A stretch of 64,000 bases of DNA from the NCBI RefSeq assembly GCF_002778285.1, contig NZ_NESM01000001.1:1572501-1636500 (forward strand). Reading direction: 5' to 3'. Positions within the stretch are counted from its first letter, which is position 1, and every line of letters begins with the position of its first letter. The translations under genes were made by a program, and so were the position numbers. Under the pieces are notes generated by a model, which made no database searches, was not told the DNA's origin, and saw only the letters and a program-made list of their open reading frames with translations. This DNA comes from Limnohabitans sp. 15K. Its GTDB lineage: Bacteria > Pseudomonadota > Gammaproteobacteria > Burkholderiales > Burkholderiaceae_C. Of the stretch, positions 9,288-19,364 are shown one piece after another.

Positions 9288-11591
9288 TTAACGGGCCGCA
9301 TTCGCATCGGCCACTGTCAGCGCAGTCATGTTCACAATGCGCCGCACCGTGGTGCTGGGCGTCAAAATATGCACCGGCTTGGCCGCGCCCAGCAAGACCG
9401 GGCCGACGGCGATGTTGCCACCCGCCGCCGTCTTGAGCAGGTTGTAAGCGATGTTGGCGGCGTCAATGTTTGGCAAAACCAGCAAATTCGCGTCGCCAAT
9501 CAAGCTGCTGTTGGGCATGATGGCTTGGCGGGCAGCCGTGTCCAAAGCCACGTCACCGTGCATCTCGCCATCCACTTCCAGCCACGGCGCATTTCGGCGC
9601 AAAAGGGCCAAAACATCGCGCATTTTGATGGCGCTGGGTTCGTTGGATGAACCGAAATTGGAATGCGACAACAACGCCGCTTTGGGCTGGATACCAAAAC
9701 GGCGCATTTCTTCAGCCGCCATGACGGTGAACTCGGCCAACTGCTCGGCTGTGGGGTCGTAATTGACGTGGGTGTCCACCATGAACACCTGACGACCGGG
9801 GAGCATCAAACCGTTCATGCAGGCAAAGGTGTTGACCCCGGCACGCTTGCCCACCACCTGGTCGATGTAATTCAAGTGCATGGGATTGGTGCCCCAAGTG
9901 CCACAAATCATGCCGTCCACATCGCCCTTGTGCAGCAACATGGCCCCGATCAGTGACAAACGACGACGCATTTCGATCTTGGCGATCTGCTGGGTGATGC
10001 CTTTGCGCTCGGTCATGCGGTGGTAGGTTTGCCAGAAATCGCGGTAACGGTCGTCTTGTTCGACGTTCACCACGTCGTAATCCAGCTCTTCCCTCAAGCG
10101 CAGACCGAATTTCTCGATGCGCTCGGCAATCACAGCGGGGCGACCGATCAAGGTGGGGCGGGCAATGCCTTCGTCCACCACAATCTGAGAGGCACGCAGC
10201 ACGCGCTCTTCTTCGCCTTCGCTGTACGCGATGCGCTTTTTCAAGGCGCGTTTGGCAGCGGTGAAGATCGGCTTCATCATGGTGCCTGAGGCGTACACGA
10301 AGCCTTGCAACCGTTCGCGGTAAGCGTCCATGTCGGCGATCGGGCGCGAAGCCACGCCGCTCTCAGCGGCAGCCTGGGCCACGGCAGGCGCGATCTTCAT
10401 CATCAGGCGCGGATCAAACGGCTTGGGGATCAGGTACTCGGGGCCAAAAGCCAAGGGCTCGCCCACATAGGCTGCCGCCACCACTTCGCTTTGCTCGGCT
10501 TGGGCCAGCTCAGCGATCGCATGCACGGCTGCGATTTCCATCTCCAGCGTGATGGTGGTCGCGCCGCAATCCAAAGCACCCCGGAAGATGTAGGGGAAGC
10601 ACAGGACGTTGTTGACCTGGTTGGGGTAATCGGTGCGCCCGGTGGCCATGATGGCGTCGTCGCGCACCGCTTTGACGTCTTCAGGATCAATTTCGGGGTT
10701 GGGGTTGGCCAAGGCAAAAATCAGTGGCTTGGCGGCCATGGACTTGACCATGTCTTGCTTGAGCACACCGCCAGCCGACAAGCCCAGGAACACGTCGGCA
10801 CCGGCCATCACTTCACGCAGGGTGCGGTGCTCGGTTTTTTGCACGAACTGGATCTTGTCTTCGTCCATCAATTCGGTGCGGCCTTCGTAGACCACACCGG
10901 CCAGGTCGGTGACCCAGATGTTTTCACGCGGAATGCCCAGCTTGACCAACAAACCCAGGCAAGCCAAGGCGGCAGCGCCTGCGCCAGAGGTGACCAGTTT
11001 GATCTTCTTGGGGTCTTTGCCCACGATTTTGAGGCCGTTCAAGATGGCGGCACCCACCACGATGGCGGTGCCGTGTTGGTCGTCGTGAAAGACCGGGATC
11101 TTCATGCGCTCACGCAATTTGCGCTCGACATAAAAGCAGTCAGGCGCCTTGATGTCTTCGAGGTTGATGCCGCCAAAAGTCGGCTCCAGCGCGGCGATGA
11201 TCTCGACCAGCTTGTCCGGGTCTTTCTCGTTGATCTCGATGTCGAACACGTCGATGCCCGAGAACTTCTTGAACAAGACGCCCTTGCCTTCCATGACGGG
11301 CTTACTGGCCAGCGGGCCGATGTCGCCCAAGCCCAGCACAGCCGTGCCGTTGGTCACAACACCCACCAGGTTGCCACGGCTGGTGTACTTGAAGGCGTTG
11401 GCTGGATCCTTGACGATCTCTTCGCACGGTGCGGCCACACCGGGTGAGTAAGCCAGCGCCAAATCGTGTTGGTTGACCAGCTGTTTGGTCGGGGCGATGG
11501 CGATTTTGCCGGGCGTAGGGAACTCGTGGTACTCGAGTGCGGCTTTGCGCAACTGGGCGCGTTTTTCTTCGGCTTGGACCTTGTTGGTCAT
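9288..11591 (-). CDS. maeB: NADP-dependent malic enzyme with phosphotransacetylase-like C-domain (MaeB type)
   Basis: Converts malate to pyruvate and CO2, making NADPH. The 767-residue length is that of the large hybrid malic enzymes. Residues 1 to about 420 are the malic enzyme, with [18 protein letters not shown] and the dinucleotide site [15 protein letters not shown]. Residues about 430-755 resemble phosphate acetyltransferase ([35 protein letters not shown]) and in studied homologues act as an acetyl-CoA-sensing regulatory domain rather than an enzyme. It is a single-gene unit with its own terminator; the 212-nt gap upstream should hold the promoter. Confidence 0.95.
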   Translation of the reverse strand: MTNKVQAEEKRAQLRKAALEYHEFPTPGKIAIAPTKQLVNQHDLALAYSPGVAAPCEEIVKDPANAFKYTSRGNLVGVVTNGTAVLGLGDIGPLASKPVMEGKGVLFKKFSGIDVFDIEINEKDPDKLVEIIAALEPTFGGINLEDIKAPDCFYVERKLRERMKIPVFHDDQHGTAIVVGAAILNGLKIVGKDPKKIKLVTSGAGAAALACLGLLVKLGIPRENIWVTDLAGVVYEGRTELMDEDKIQFVQKTEHRTLREVMAGADVFLGLSAGGVLKQDMVKSMAAKPLIFALANPNPEIDPEDVKAVRDDAIMATGRTDYPNQVNNVLCFPYIFRGALDCGATTITLEMEIAAVHAIAELAQAEQSEVVAAAYVGEPLAFGPEYLIPKPFDPRLMMKIAPAVAQAAAESGVASRPIADMDAYRERLQGFVYASGTMMKPIFTAAKRALKKRIAYSEGEEERVLRASQIVVDEGIARPTLIGRPAVIAERIEKFGLRLREELDYDVVNVEQDDRYRDFWQTYHRMTERKGITQQIAKIEMRRRLSLIGAMLLHKGDVDGMICGTWGTNPMHLNYIDQVVGKRAGVNTFACMNGLMLPGRQVFMVDTHVNYDPTAEQLAEFTVMAAEEMRRFGIQPKAALLSHSNFGSSNEPSAIKMRDVLALLRRNAPWLEVDGEMHGDVALDTAARQAIMPNSSLIGDANLLVLPNIDAANIAYNLLKTAAGGNIAVGPVLLGAAKPVHILTPSTTVRRIVNMTALTVADANAAR

Positions 11592-11803
11592 TGTTTTGGC
11601 TCCGTTGTAGGGATGTGCTGTCAGGGCTGCCGGGATTCAGCAGCCTTCATAGATGGCAAAAGATTTGTCAACACCCAGGGCGACAGTCGGTCGATATTTT
11701 CATTGTAGACCCCGCATTCAACCCTCAAGGCCTGGGTAATGCCCTTCGCAAGTGAGTTGGCTTTTGACTTTTTCACACAAATGAAGGCCGTTAGGGTGGC
11801 CAA

Positions 11804-12433
11804 TCAGCGCAAATGCTTCCAAGCTTTATGTTGCAAAGCCTCGGTCACGCGGGTTGAGCGAGAACCCGCCAGCACTTGGCATTGGGCTCCGGCTTGCAAA
11901 AAGCCGGTTTGCTCCACCGCCAGATAGAAGCCACAGCGACCACTTTGCACCATGTCTTTGGCTGCCAAAGCGTAGCCCATGACGGCGTTGAACTTGCCGC
12001 AAGGCTCGCGGGGTTGGGTGATTCGAAAAACGACATCGCCAAAATCAAGGCGATCACCAATGAACAAGTCTTGTTCGAGCAGGCCTTGCAAGCTCAGGTT
12101 TTCGCCCAAATAACCCGGCGTCAAAGTTTCTTCAAACATCGTGGCCCCGCGGGTTTGGCGCTGTGCTTGCCACCACGCCAGATGCTCCGACGGCAAGGCG
12201 TACACCGCTTTGCTGAGGCCACCATGCACCGACAAGTCGGCCTGCTCGTCCCCGGCCAAGCCCAGCACCCCGACCTCAATGGGGCCGGAGACGGTGGTTT
12301 TGCCAATGGCCGACACCAATTTGCGCCCGCCCACCATCAGGGGGCGAACTTGCCCAGTCTGGATGGCGAGCAGGGTGCCCGACAAACCGGACGGTGAATT
12401 CGGCTGAAAAGTGGGCTGCGGGCTGGGTTGCAT
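11804..12433 (-). CDS. MOSC domain-containing protein (YiiM family)
   Basis: A 209-residue MOSC domain protein, related to the molybdenum-cofactor sulfurase C-terminal domain. The conserved Cys is in QPREPCGKFN, and GLAGDEQADLSVHGG is the family's N-terminal signature. E. coli YiiM uses molybdenum cofactor to reduce N-hydroxylated bases such as 6-hydroxylaminopurine; that role is possible here but not shown by the sequence. It lies 7 nt after the pepP stop, so the two are probably co-transcribed. Confidence 0.85.
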   Translation of the reverse strand: MQPSPQPTFQPNSPSGLSGTLLAIQTGQVRPLMVGGRKLVSAIGKTTVSGPIEVGVLGLAGDEQADLSVHGGLSKAVYALPSEHLAWWQAQRQTRGATMFEETLTPGYLGENLSLQGLLEQDLFIGDRLDFGDVVFRITQPREPCGKFNAVMGYALAAKDMVQSGRCGFYLAVEQTGFLQAGAQCQVLAGSRSTRVTEALQHKAWKHLR

Positions 12434-12440
12434 GGGCCTT

Positions 12441-13829
12441 TCAGCCCCGCATCAAGGCTTCGATTTCGTCGGCCTTGACGGGCACGTCGCGTGTGATCAG
12501 CTCGCAGCTCGTGGCGGTCACGATGGCGTCGTCTTCGATGCGGATGCCGATGTTGTGGAACTGCTCTGGCACGCCCGGTGCAGGGCGCACATACAGGCCC
12601 GGCTCGATGGTCAGCACCATGCCCGGCTGCAGGATGCGGCTGGGGCGGTCCTTGATCAGTTCGCCGCTCAGCGGGTCTTTGCGCTCACTGACCTGGCCCA
12701 CCTGCGAGGGCTCGACATAGCTGCCGCAATCGTGCACGTCCATGCCCAGCCAGTGGCCGGTGCGGTGCATGTAGAACTGGAAATAACTGCGGTTGGCGAT
12801 CACGTCTTGTGCGTTGCCCACCTTCTTTTTGTCGAGCAGGCCCACGTCAAGCAGGCCCTGCGCCAGCACGGCCACCGTGGCCTCGTGCGGATCCACAAAA
12901 CGAGCGCCCGCCTTGGTGGCGGCCACGGCGGCGTCTTGGGACGCAAGCACCAAGTCGTACAGCGCGCGTTGCGGTCCAGAGAATTTTCCGTTAGCGGGGA
13001 AGGTGCGGGTGATGTCGCTGGCGTATCCATCTAACTCGCAACCGGCGTCGATCAGCACCAGGTCGCCATCGCGGATTGGCCCCGCATCGGCGCGGTAATG
13101 CAGCACGCAAGCATTGGCCCCGCCCGCCACGATGGAGCCGTAAGCGGGGTACTGCGAGCCGTGCTGGCGGAACTCGTGCAGCAACTCGGCGTCCAGGTGG
13201 TATTCGCGCACCTCTTGCCCCGCACGCAGCATGGCTGCGCTGCACTGCATGGCGCGGATGTGGGCGCGGGCGCTGATGGTGCTGGCGCTGCGCATGATGT
13301 CCTGCTCGTGTGCGTCTTTGACCAGCCGCATCTCGTCGAGCAAGCTGCACAGATCGCGCTGCTGCTCGGGGCACAAAGCGCCGTAACGCACACGCGCGCG
13401 CACCGACTGCAGCCAGCCGTTCACCAGACTTTCGAGCCCGGTGTGGATGGCAAACGGGTACCAAACGGTGCTGCGGTTTTCCAGCAACTTGGGCATGTGC
13501 GCGGCCAACTCGCCGATCGGCAAAGCCCGGTTCACGCCCAATGCGGCAGGCGCGGCCTCAGGCCCCAAACGGATGCCGTCCCAAATTTCGCGCTCCAAGT
13601 CTTTCGCCTGGCAAAACAAGGTGCACTCGCCCTCGGCCGTGATCACCAAACTGGCATGCGGCTCGGTGAAGCCGGTCAGGTAATAGAAGTAACTGTCGTG
13701 CCGGTACAGGTAATCGCTGTCGCGGTTGCGCTGGCGCTCGGGCGCTGTGGGGATGATGGCGATACCGCCTGCACCCAATTGGGCAGCGAGGCGGGCACGG
13801 CGTTCGGCGTAGATCGTGTGAGAGGTCAT
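12441..13829 (-). CDS. pepP: Xaa-Pro aminopeptidase (aminopeptidase P II)
   Basis: Manganese-dependent M24B peptidase that removes the N-terminal residue before proline. About 462 residues. The N-terminal domain has RRARLAAQLGAGGIAII and YRHDSYFYYLTGF. The pita-bread catalytic domain carries the metal ligands in DAGCELDGYASDITRTFP (two Asp), HRTGHWLGMDVHD (His), VLTIEPGLY (Glu) and IRIEDDAIV (Glu). The ATG at 13829 begins MTSHTIYAERRARL. It lies only 7 nt from a REP-like repeat, so promoter elements must lie within or beyond that repeat. Cytoplasmic housekeeping enzyme. Confidence 0.95.
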   Translation of the reverse strand: MTSHTIYAERRARLAAQLGAGGIAIIPTAPERQRNRDSDYLYRHDSYFYYLTGFTEPHASLVITAEGECTLFCQAKDLEREIWDGIRLGPEAAPAALGVNRALPIGELAAHMPKLLENRSTVWYPFAIHTGLESLVNGWLQSVRARVRYGALCPEQQRDLCSLLDEMRLVKDAHEQDIMRSASTISARAHIRAMQCSAAMLRAGQEVREYHLDAELLHEFRQHGSQYPAYGSIVAGGANACVLHYRADAGPIRDGDLVLIDAGCELDGYASDITRTFPANGKFSGPQRALYDLVLASQDAAVAATKAGARFVDPHEATVAVLAQGLLDVGLLDKKKVGNAQDVIANRSYFQFYMHRTGHWLGMDVHDCGSYVEPSQVGQVSERKDPLSGELIKDRPSRILQPGMVLTIEPGLYVRPAPGVPEQFHNIGIRIEDDAIVTATSCELITRDVPVKADEIEALMRG

Positions 13830-13836
13830 TTGAACA

Positions 13837-13931
13837 TTGTAGGAGCGGTGACGCTTGTGGGAGCAGCGCCCTCGCCGCGATAGGCCACCCATGCACTGCG
13901 AACCCCCGCCCCGGGGGCGGGGCTCCCACAA
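13837..13931. repeat. REP/BIME-like palindromic repeat between pepP and murU
   Basis: Two tandem heads, TTGTAGGAGCGG (13837-13848) and TTGTGGGAGC (13855-13864), face an inverted GCTCCCACAA (13922-13931). The interior is GC-rich with CCGCCCCGGGGGCGG. The head sequence resembles REP sequences of pseudomonads (GTGGGAGC then a GC hairpin). A second element of the same kind lies at 44648-44739. Confidence 0.65.
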
Positions 13932-13962
13932 AATTTCCACCCCAGTGGATCAAGGGTGACGC

Positions 13963-14730
13963 TCAAATGTTCAGCTGCGCCAGCCGCTCAGGCGTGCCCA
14001 CATCGGTCCATGGGCCCTTGTAGACCTCGCCCGTCACTTGCCCTCGGTCCATCGCGGCACGAAGCAAGGGCGCCAGCGCCAGCGCAACGCCTTGGGGGTT
14101 GCCGGGAGGCAGGCCACCGTCTGCAAAGAAGGCTTTTTTGTACAACGCGATGGTGCTGAAGGTGTGATCGCGACCTGCCGCCCCTTTGGCCAGGTTCAGC
14201 ACCAGGCCTTCGGGAGACAAGCCAAAGTCACCGCCCACATTGTGCGCAGGGTTGGGCACCAACCACACATGGGCCAAGGCATCGCTGGCGGCAAATCGCT
14301 GAACAGCCTCTGGCGCGAACACAAAATCCGGCGCAAACACATCGCCTGCCACCACCCAAAACACATCCGCCAGCTGGGGCAGGGCGCGGACGATGCCGCC
14401 TGCCGTCTCCAGCGCCTGGCCAAAGTCCTGACCTTCGTGGGAGTAGGTGAGTTGCACCTCGGGCAAGCCGGGCCAGGTCACGCGCTCACCAAAATGCGCC
14501 GGGATTTGCTCGCCCAGCCAGGCGATGTTGATCAATTGACGCACAAAGCCACCCTGGGCCAAAGCCTGCATGGGCCACTGAATGAGCGGCTGGCCACGCA
14601 CGCGCAGCAGCGGCTTGGGTGTTGCGTCGGTCAAGGGGCGCATGCGCTCACCGCGCCCGGCGGCAAGGACCATGGCTTGGGCATGAGCCCCTCCGCGCGG
14701 GGGCACTTGTGAAGAAGTTGAAATCGACAT
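13963..14730 (-). CDS. murU: N-acetylmuramate alpha-1-phosphate uridylyltransferase MurU-like
   Basis: Sugar-1-phosphate nucleotidyltransferase. In pseudomonads MurU makes UDP-MurNAc from AmgK's product, which lets cells recycle peptidoglycan and tolerate fosfomycin. About 255 residues from the ATG at 14730; residues from 14673 onward (MVLAAGRGERMRPLTDATPK) hold the nucleotide-binding signature. WVVAGDVFAPDF provides the metal Asp, and GPWTDVGTPERLAQ is the C-terminal family mark. The first ~19 residues are low-complexity, so the start at 14673 is an alternative. AmgK is encoded at 2226-3344. The assignment to MurU rather than a generic nucleotidyltransferase rests on similarity and the presence of amgK. 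Confidence 0.8.
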   Translation of the reverse strand: MSISTSSQVPPRGGAHAQAMVLAAGRGERMRPLTDATPKPLLRVRGQPLIQWPMQALAQGGFVRQLINIAWLGEQIPAHFGERVTWPGLPEVQLTYSHEGQDFGQALETAGGIVRALPQLADVFWVVAGDVFAPDFVFAPEAVQRFAASDALAHVWLVPNPAHNVGGDFGLSPEGLVLNLAKGAAGRDHTFSTIALYKKAFFADGGLPPGNPQGVALALAPLLRAAMDRGQVTGEVYKGPWTDVGTPERLAQLNI

Positions 14731-14826
14731 CGTTCGATGTTGCCATGCTTTGAGGCGCTCACGGGACAGGACAAGCCCAAAGAGCAGGCCTAAACTCTTT
14801 CCAGCACTTTTACACACCGGACCCCC

Positions 14827-15933
14827 ATGACACGCCCCCTGCCCGCCGTCATCACCGCTGCACAAAACGCCTCGCAACGCATGGCCGACCGCCACACCCC
14901 TTTTGTCATGAACGATTGGTACGTGGCCGCCCTTGGCGAGGAAATCAAAGACCAGCTGCTCGCCCGCACCCTGTTGGGCCGCCGCCTGGTTTTTTACAGA
15001 ACCAGCACGGGCCAAGTGGTGGCACTGGAAGACCGCTGCCCACACCGCTCCATGCCGCTGTCAGCCGGCACGCTGACACAAGACACCATCGTGTGTGGTT
15101 ACCACGGCCTGCGTTTCAACACCGAGGGCGACTGCATCGAGGTGCCCTCTCAAGCCAACTGCCCCAAAAACGTGGGCATCAAGGCTTACCGAACCCACGA
15201 GCGCGGGGCGGTGGTCTGGATCTGGATGGGCGAAGCAGAAGAAGCGGACCTGTCCAAACTGCCGCCACAAGAGTGGATGGAAAGCCCGGAGTGGGAACGC
15301 TCACAAGGCTATTTGAGTTTGCAAGCCAGTTATGTGCGCTTGCACGAAAACCTGCTGGACCTGACGCATTTGAGTTTTTTGCACGCCAAAAGTTTCGGCA
15401 CCCCCGATTACGCCAAAGCAGCTTTTGAAAGTGTCATCGGCGATGGCCAATTTGCCTTGCTGCGCAACGTGGTGCCCACCACCTTGCCGCCAGTGTGGGC
15501 CATTCCCACAGGTTTGACCGGACAGGGCCAGGCCGCCCGCATCGTGCGCTCCGAATTTCGCAGCCTGGGGCTGCACGAGGTGTCGGTGACTTTCTACGAT
15601 TGCCACCTCCCAGAAAATGGGCCGGAAAACAAGCGGCCCGAGTTTCGCATCCGCACCGCGCACATGCCCACCCCCGAAACCGCCACCAGCACGCATTACT
15701 TCATCGTGCATGGACGCGACTTTGCATTGAACGACGCGGCCACCACCCGCTTCATGCACGATCAGTTGTTTGTGGCTTTTCAAGAAGACGTGGACGGCTT
15801 GGCGCTGCAAGAACTGGCTCTGGCCAGCACCCCCCCTGAAGATTTGTACGAATTTTCAGTGGCGGCCGATGCCCCTTCTGTGGCCATGCGCCGTTACGTG
15901 CTGACGCGGCAACGCCAAGAAACGCAGGGCTGA
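14827..15933 (+). CDS. Rieske [2Fe-2S] aromatic ring-hydroxylating oxygenase (vanillate O-demethylase VanA-like)
   Basis: Terminal oxygenase alpha subunit of about 368 residues. The Rieske cluster ligands are in CPHRSMPLSAG and CGYHGLRF (CxH and CxxH). The mononuclear iron site is in NLLDLTHLSFLH, which together with the size matches the vanillate/dicamba monooxygenase group. No ferredoxin reductase (VanB-like) gene is adjacent, so electrons must come from elsewhere. It is divergent from murU. The ATG at 14827 is used; internal ATGs at codons 19 and 28 are possible starts, the latter just before NDWYVAA, where many homologues begin. Substrate unknown. Confidence 0.85.
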   Translation: MTRPLPAVITAAQNASQRMADRHTPFVMNDWYVAALGEEIKDQLLARTLLGRRLVFYRTSTGQVVALEDRCPHRSMPLSAGTLTQDTIVCGYHGLRFNTEGDCIEVPSQANCPKNVGIKAYRTHERGAVVWIWMGEAEEADLSKLPPQEWMESPEWERSQGYLSLQASYVRLHENLLDLTHLSFLHAKSFGTPDYAKAAFESVIGDGQFALLRNVVPTTLPPVWAIPTGLTGQGQAARIVRSEFRSLGLHEVSVTFYDCHLPENGPENKRPEFRIRTAHMPTPETATSTHYFIVHGRDFALNDAATTRFMHDQLFVAFQEDVDGLALQELALASTPPEDLYEFSVAADAPSVAMRRYVLTRQRQETQG

Positions 15934-16031
15934 AGCAGGCTTTGCTCCCTGCGATCGCAGCGCCTTGCCGTGCAGCGGACAACCGCTAAAATCACGGGTT
16001 TTCCCGAATTCATCACCGGAGTTGCTCCTTC

Positions 16032-18062
16032 ATGGCCAATACACAGCAAATGGCGAACGCCATCCGCGCCCTCGCAATGGACGCCGTTCAACAAGCCAAC
16101 TCCGGTCACCCCGGCGCGCCCATGGGCATGGCCGACATGGCCGTGGCGCTGTGGGGCGATCACTTGCAACACAACCCGAGCAACCCACATTGGGCCAATC
16201 GCGACCGCTTTGTGCTGTCCAACGGCCACGGCTCCATGCTGATTTATTCGGTGCTGCACCTGACCGGCTACAAGCTTCCGATCGATGAGCTCAAGAAATT
16301 CCGTACCTTGCACAGCAAAACTGCTGGCCACCCCGAAGTTGGCGTGACGCCCGGCGTGGAAACCACCACCGGCCCACTGGGCCAAGGCATCACCAACGCC
16401 GTGGGCATGGCGCTGGCCGAAAAAATGCTGGCCGCAGAGTTCAACCAAGCTGGCCACGCCATCGTCAACCACCACACCTATGTGTTCCTGGGTGACGGTT
16501 GCCTGATGGAAGGCATCAGCCACGAAGCCGTGGCCCTGGCCGGCGCCTGGAAGCTGAACAAGCTGATCGCCCTGTACGACGACAACGGCATCTCGATCGA
16601 CGGCCAAGTGGCTCCTTGGTTCATCGACAACACGCCTCAGCGCTTTGCCGCCTGCGGCTGGAACGTGATCGACGCCGTGGACGGCCACGACGCAGCGGCC
16701 GTGTCCAAGGCCATCGCCGCCGCCAAACACAGCGCCGACAAGCCTACGTTGATCGTCTGCAAGACCGCCATCGGCAAGGGCTCGCCCAACCGTGCAGGCA
16801 CCTCCAAAGCCCACGGCGAGCCACTGGGCGCTGAAGAAATCAAACTCACCCGCGAAGCCCTGGGCTGGACGGCCGAGCCCTTCAAAATCCCCAAAGAGGT
16901 CTATGCCGACTGGGACGCCAAGGCCGCTGGCAAAGCCCGCGAAGCCGAGTGGAACACCGCCTTTGCCGCTTACAAAGCCGCCTTCCCCGCACAAGCCAAA
17001 GAGTTTGTGCGCCGCATGAAGGGCGACTTGCCCAAGAACTTCAACCAGGTGGCGTTTGACGCCGTGGTCGCCGCCCACACCAAGGGCGAGACCGTGGCCA
17101 GCCGCAAGGCCAGCCAACTGGCCCTGGAAGCCTTCACCGCTGCACTGCCCGAAATGCTGGGCGGCTCGGCCGACCTGACCGGCTCCAACCTGACCAACAC
17201 CAAGAGCACCCCCGCCTTCCGCGTGGACCTGGCCGGTGACGTGGTCAAGACTGCTGAAGGTCAGATTGGCCGCCACATCAACTACGGCGTGCGCGAATTC
17301 GGCATGGCTGCCATCATGAACGGCGTGGCCCTGCACGGTGGCTACATCCCCTACGGCGGTACTTTCCTGACATTCAGCGATTACTCACGCAACGCCATCC
17401 GCATGGCCGCGCTGATGAAGCAACGCGTGATCCACGTCTTCACCCACGACTCCATCGGTCTGGGCGAAGACGGCCCGACCCACCAGTCGATTGAGCACGC
17501 TGCCAGCCTGCGCCTGATCCCTGGCTTGGACGTGTGGCGTCCGGCAGACACGGCTGAAACCACCGTGGCTTGGGCTGTGGCCCTGCAAAACGCGAACCGC
17601 CCCTCGGCTCTGCTGCTGTCACGTCAAAACCTGACCTACTCGCCCAAGAGCGATCTGGGCGACATCAGCCGCGGCGCTTATGTGCTGGCAGAGCCCAGCG
17701 AAGTCGGCATCAAGAAGACCCACGGCGTGATCATCGCCACCGGCTCTGAAGTGCAACTGGCCATGGCTGCGCAAAAGCTGCTGGCCGAACGCAAAATTGG
17801 TGTGCGCGTGGTCTCCATGCCCAGCACCAATGTGTTTGACCGCCAAGACAGCGAATACAAACAAAGCGTGCTGCCTGCGGGCATCCCCCGCGTGGCGGTC
17901 GAGATGGGTTCTACCGACGGCTGGTGGAAATACGGCTGCGCCGCCGTGGTCGGCATCGACACCTATGGCGAGTCGGCGCCAGCGCCTGTGCTCTTCAAAC
18001 ACTTCGGCTTCACCGCCGAAAACGTGGCCGACACCGTCCACGCCGCGCTGCTCAAGGCCTAA
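16032..18062 (+). CDS. tkt: Transketolase
   Basis: Thiamine-diphosphate enzyme of the pentose phosphate (or Calvin) pathway, moving two-carbon units between sugar phosphates. The 676-residue length is standard. Visible marks are [16 protein letters not shown] near the N-terminus, the TPP motif [13 protein letters not shown], the middle-domain [18 protein letters not shown], and [21 protein letters not shown] ribosome site precedes the ATG. A GAPDH gene follows 140 nt downstream in the same direction, a common central-carbon arrangement. Confidence 0.97.
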   Translation: MANTQQMANAIRALAMDAVQQANSGHPGAPMGMADMAVALWGDHLQHNPSNPHWANRDRFVLSNGHGSMLIYSVLHLTGYKLPIDELKKFRTLHSKTAGHPEVGVTPGVETTTGPLGQGITNAVGMALAEKMLAAEFNQAGHAIVNHHTYVFLGDGCLMEGISHEAVALAGAWKLNKLIALYDDNGISIDGQVAPWFIDNTPQRFAACGWNVIDAVDGHDAAAVSKAIAAAKHSADKPTLIVCKTAIGKGSPNRAGTSKAHGEPLGAEEIKLTREALGWTAEPFKIPKEVYADWDAKAAGKAREAEWNTAFAAYKAAFPAQAKEFVRRMKGDLPKNFNQVAFDAVVAAHTKGETVASRKASQLALEAFTAALPEMLGGSADLTGSNLTNTKSTPAFRVDLAGDVVKTAEGQIGRHINYGVREFGMAAIMNGVALHGGYIPYGGTFLTFSDYSRNAIRMAALMKQRVIHVFTHDSIGLGEDGPTHQSIEHAASLRLIPGLDVWRPADTAETTVAWAVALQNANRPSALLLSRQNLTYSPKSDLGDISRGAYVLAEPSEVGIKKTHGVIIATGSEVQLAMAAQKLLAERKIGVRVVSMPSTNVFDRQDSEYKQSVLPAGIPRVAVEMGSTDGWWKYGCAAVVGIDTYGESAPAPVLFKHFGFTAENVADTVHAALLKA

Positions 18063-18088
18063 AAGGCCACTGACCGGGACTGAACGCG

Positions 18089-18116
18089 GGTGTCAGCGCT
18101 GAAAAGGGCTGACACC
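18089..18116 (+). other. Hairpin between tkt and gap
   Basis: Perfect 9-bp stem GGTGTCAGC / GCTGACACC with a 10-nt loop, 26 nt after the tkt stop. No U-run follows, so it is more likely an mRNA-stabilising or processing hairpin, or a weak terminator, than a strong stop. Confidence 0.5.
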
Positions 18117-18202
18117 GGGTTCAGGGATCAGGCCCATGAAAGGGTTCTGGTTTCCAATCCGGTTACGTAACTGTTTCGTAATTTTTTCCCGAGGCTCTCA
18201 CC

Positions 18203-19210
18203 ATGACCATCAAGCTGGGTATCAACGGATTCGGCCGCATCGGCCGTCTGGCGCTGCGCGCTGCGCTCAAACACGGCTACACCGACATCCAGATCGTCGG
18301 CATCAACGACCCCAAGCCCGCCGACTACTTGGCGTACATGCTCAAGTACGACAGCGTGCACGGCCGCTTTGATGGCACCGTGGACTTCACCGAAGACAGC
18401 CTGATCGTCAACGGCAAAAAAATCAAACTCTCGCATGAGCGTGACGCGCATAACCTGCGCTGGGGCCAGATGGGCGTGGACATCGTGCTCGAATGCACGG
18501 GCCACTACCTGACCGAACCGACCAGCCAGATGCACATCGCTGCGGGTGCCAAAAAGGTCGTGATCTCGGCCCCGTCCAAAGACAGCATCCCCATGTTTGT
18601 CTATGGCGTGAACCACAAAAAGTATGCGGGCGAAGCCATCGTCTCGAACGCCAGCTGCACCACCAACTGCTTGGCCCCTGTGGTGAAAGTGCTCAACGAC
18701 AAATGGGGCATCAAGCGCGGCCTGATGACCACGGTGCACGCTGCTACTGCGAGCCAGATGACCGTAGACGGTTCGTCCCGCAAAGACTGGCGCGGTGGCC
18801 GAGGCATCCTCGAAAACATCATCCCCAGCAGCACGGGCGCAGCCAAGGCCGTGGGCGTGGTGATCCCCGAGATCAAGGGCAAGATCACCGGCATGGCCTT
18901 CCGTGTGCCCACGTCGGACGTGTCGGTCATTGACCTGACCGTAGAGCTGAACAGCGACGCCAGCTACGCCGAGATCTGCGCAGAAATGAAAGCGCAAAGC
19001 GAAGGCGCCCTCAAAGGCGTGCTGGGCTACACCGACGAAAAAGTCGTCTCCACCGACTTCCGCGGCGAATCCTGCGCCAGCGTGTTCGACGCGACAGCGG
19101 GCATTGCTCTGGACAAGAGCTTCGTCAAGATCGTGGCTTGGTACGACAACGAATGGGGTTACGCCAAGCAGTGCCTGGAGATGGTGCGGGTGGTGGCCAA
19201 GAAGAAGTGA
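18203..19210 (+). CDS. gap: Glyceraldehyde-3-phosphate dehydrogenase, type I (first copy)
   Basis: Interconverts glyceraldehyde-3-phosphate and 1,3-bisphosphoglycerate using NAD(P). 335 residues. The N-terminal Rossmann motif is INGFGRIGR, the catalytic cysteine is in [11 protein letters not shown], and the phosphate-binding region reads [17 protein letters not shown]. The end [15 protein letters not shown] is canonical. It follows tkt and ends before a strong terminator. A second gap gene at 36524 differs in the loop after VGIND ([10 protein letters not shown] here, [10 protein letters not shown] there), so the copies are old paralogs, perhaps with different pathway direction or cofactor use. 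Confidence 0.96.
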   Translation: MTIKLGINGFGRIGRLALRAALKHGYTDIQIVGINDPKPADYLAYMLKYDSVHGRFDGTVDFTEDSLIVNGKKIKLSHERDAHNLRWGQMGVDIVLECTGHYLTEPTSQMHIAAGAKKVVISAPSKDSIPMFVYGVNHKKYAGEAIVSNASCTTNCLAPVVKVLNDKWGIKRGLMTTVHAATASQMTVDGSSRKDWRGGRGILENIIPSSTGAAKAVGVVIPEIKGKITGMAFRVPTSDVSVIDLTVELNSDASYAEICAEMKAQSEGALKGVLGYTDEKVVSTDFRGESCASVFDATAGIALDKSFVKIVAWYDNEWGYAKQCLEMVRVVAKKK

Positions 19211-19248
19211 GCTGCCTCTGATGGGGTGTCAGGTGCCTGCGGCAGACG

Positions 19249-19322
19249 CAGATGCCGGTGCCCCGCCAGGGCTCAGAGGCGCTTCGCTTTGCCACATCGC
19301 CCCGACGGGGCACCGGCATCTG
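19249..19322. repeat. Long inverted repeat in the gap 3' region
   Basis: 17-nt perfect arms (19249-19265 and 19306-19322, sequence CAGATGCCGGTGCCCCG and its complement) enclose a 40-nt loop. The right arm can instead fold into a tight GCCCCG-A-CGGGGC helix (19299-19311), so two structures compete. It lies between the gap stop and the terminator. Confidence 0.7.
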
Positions 19323-19341
19323 GGTCATGGTGGTCTTGCTG

Positions 19342-19364
19342 AAAGCGCCTTCGGGCGCTTTTTT
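19342..19364. terminator. Rho-independent terminator after gap
   Basis: AAAGCGCC-TTCG-GGCGCTTT stem with a UUCG tetraloop followed by TTTC. It ends the tkt-gap transcript. The stem is rich in A on the other side, so it probably also terminates the converging AlkJ-like gene. Confidence 0.93.

Noticed and set aside
10305..11447. Open frame of 380 codons antisense to maeB
   Set aside because: Same reason: low-complexity product opposite an unmistakable malic enzyme.
15894..17336. Open frame of 480 codons antisense to transketolase
   Set aside because: Gly/Val/His-rich composition and perfect overlap with a clearly real gene; it is the mirror of GC-rich codon use, with no family resemblance.
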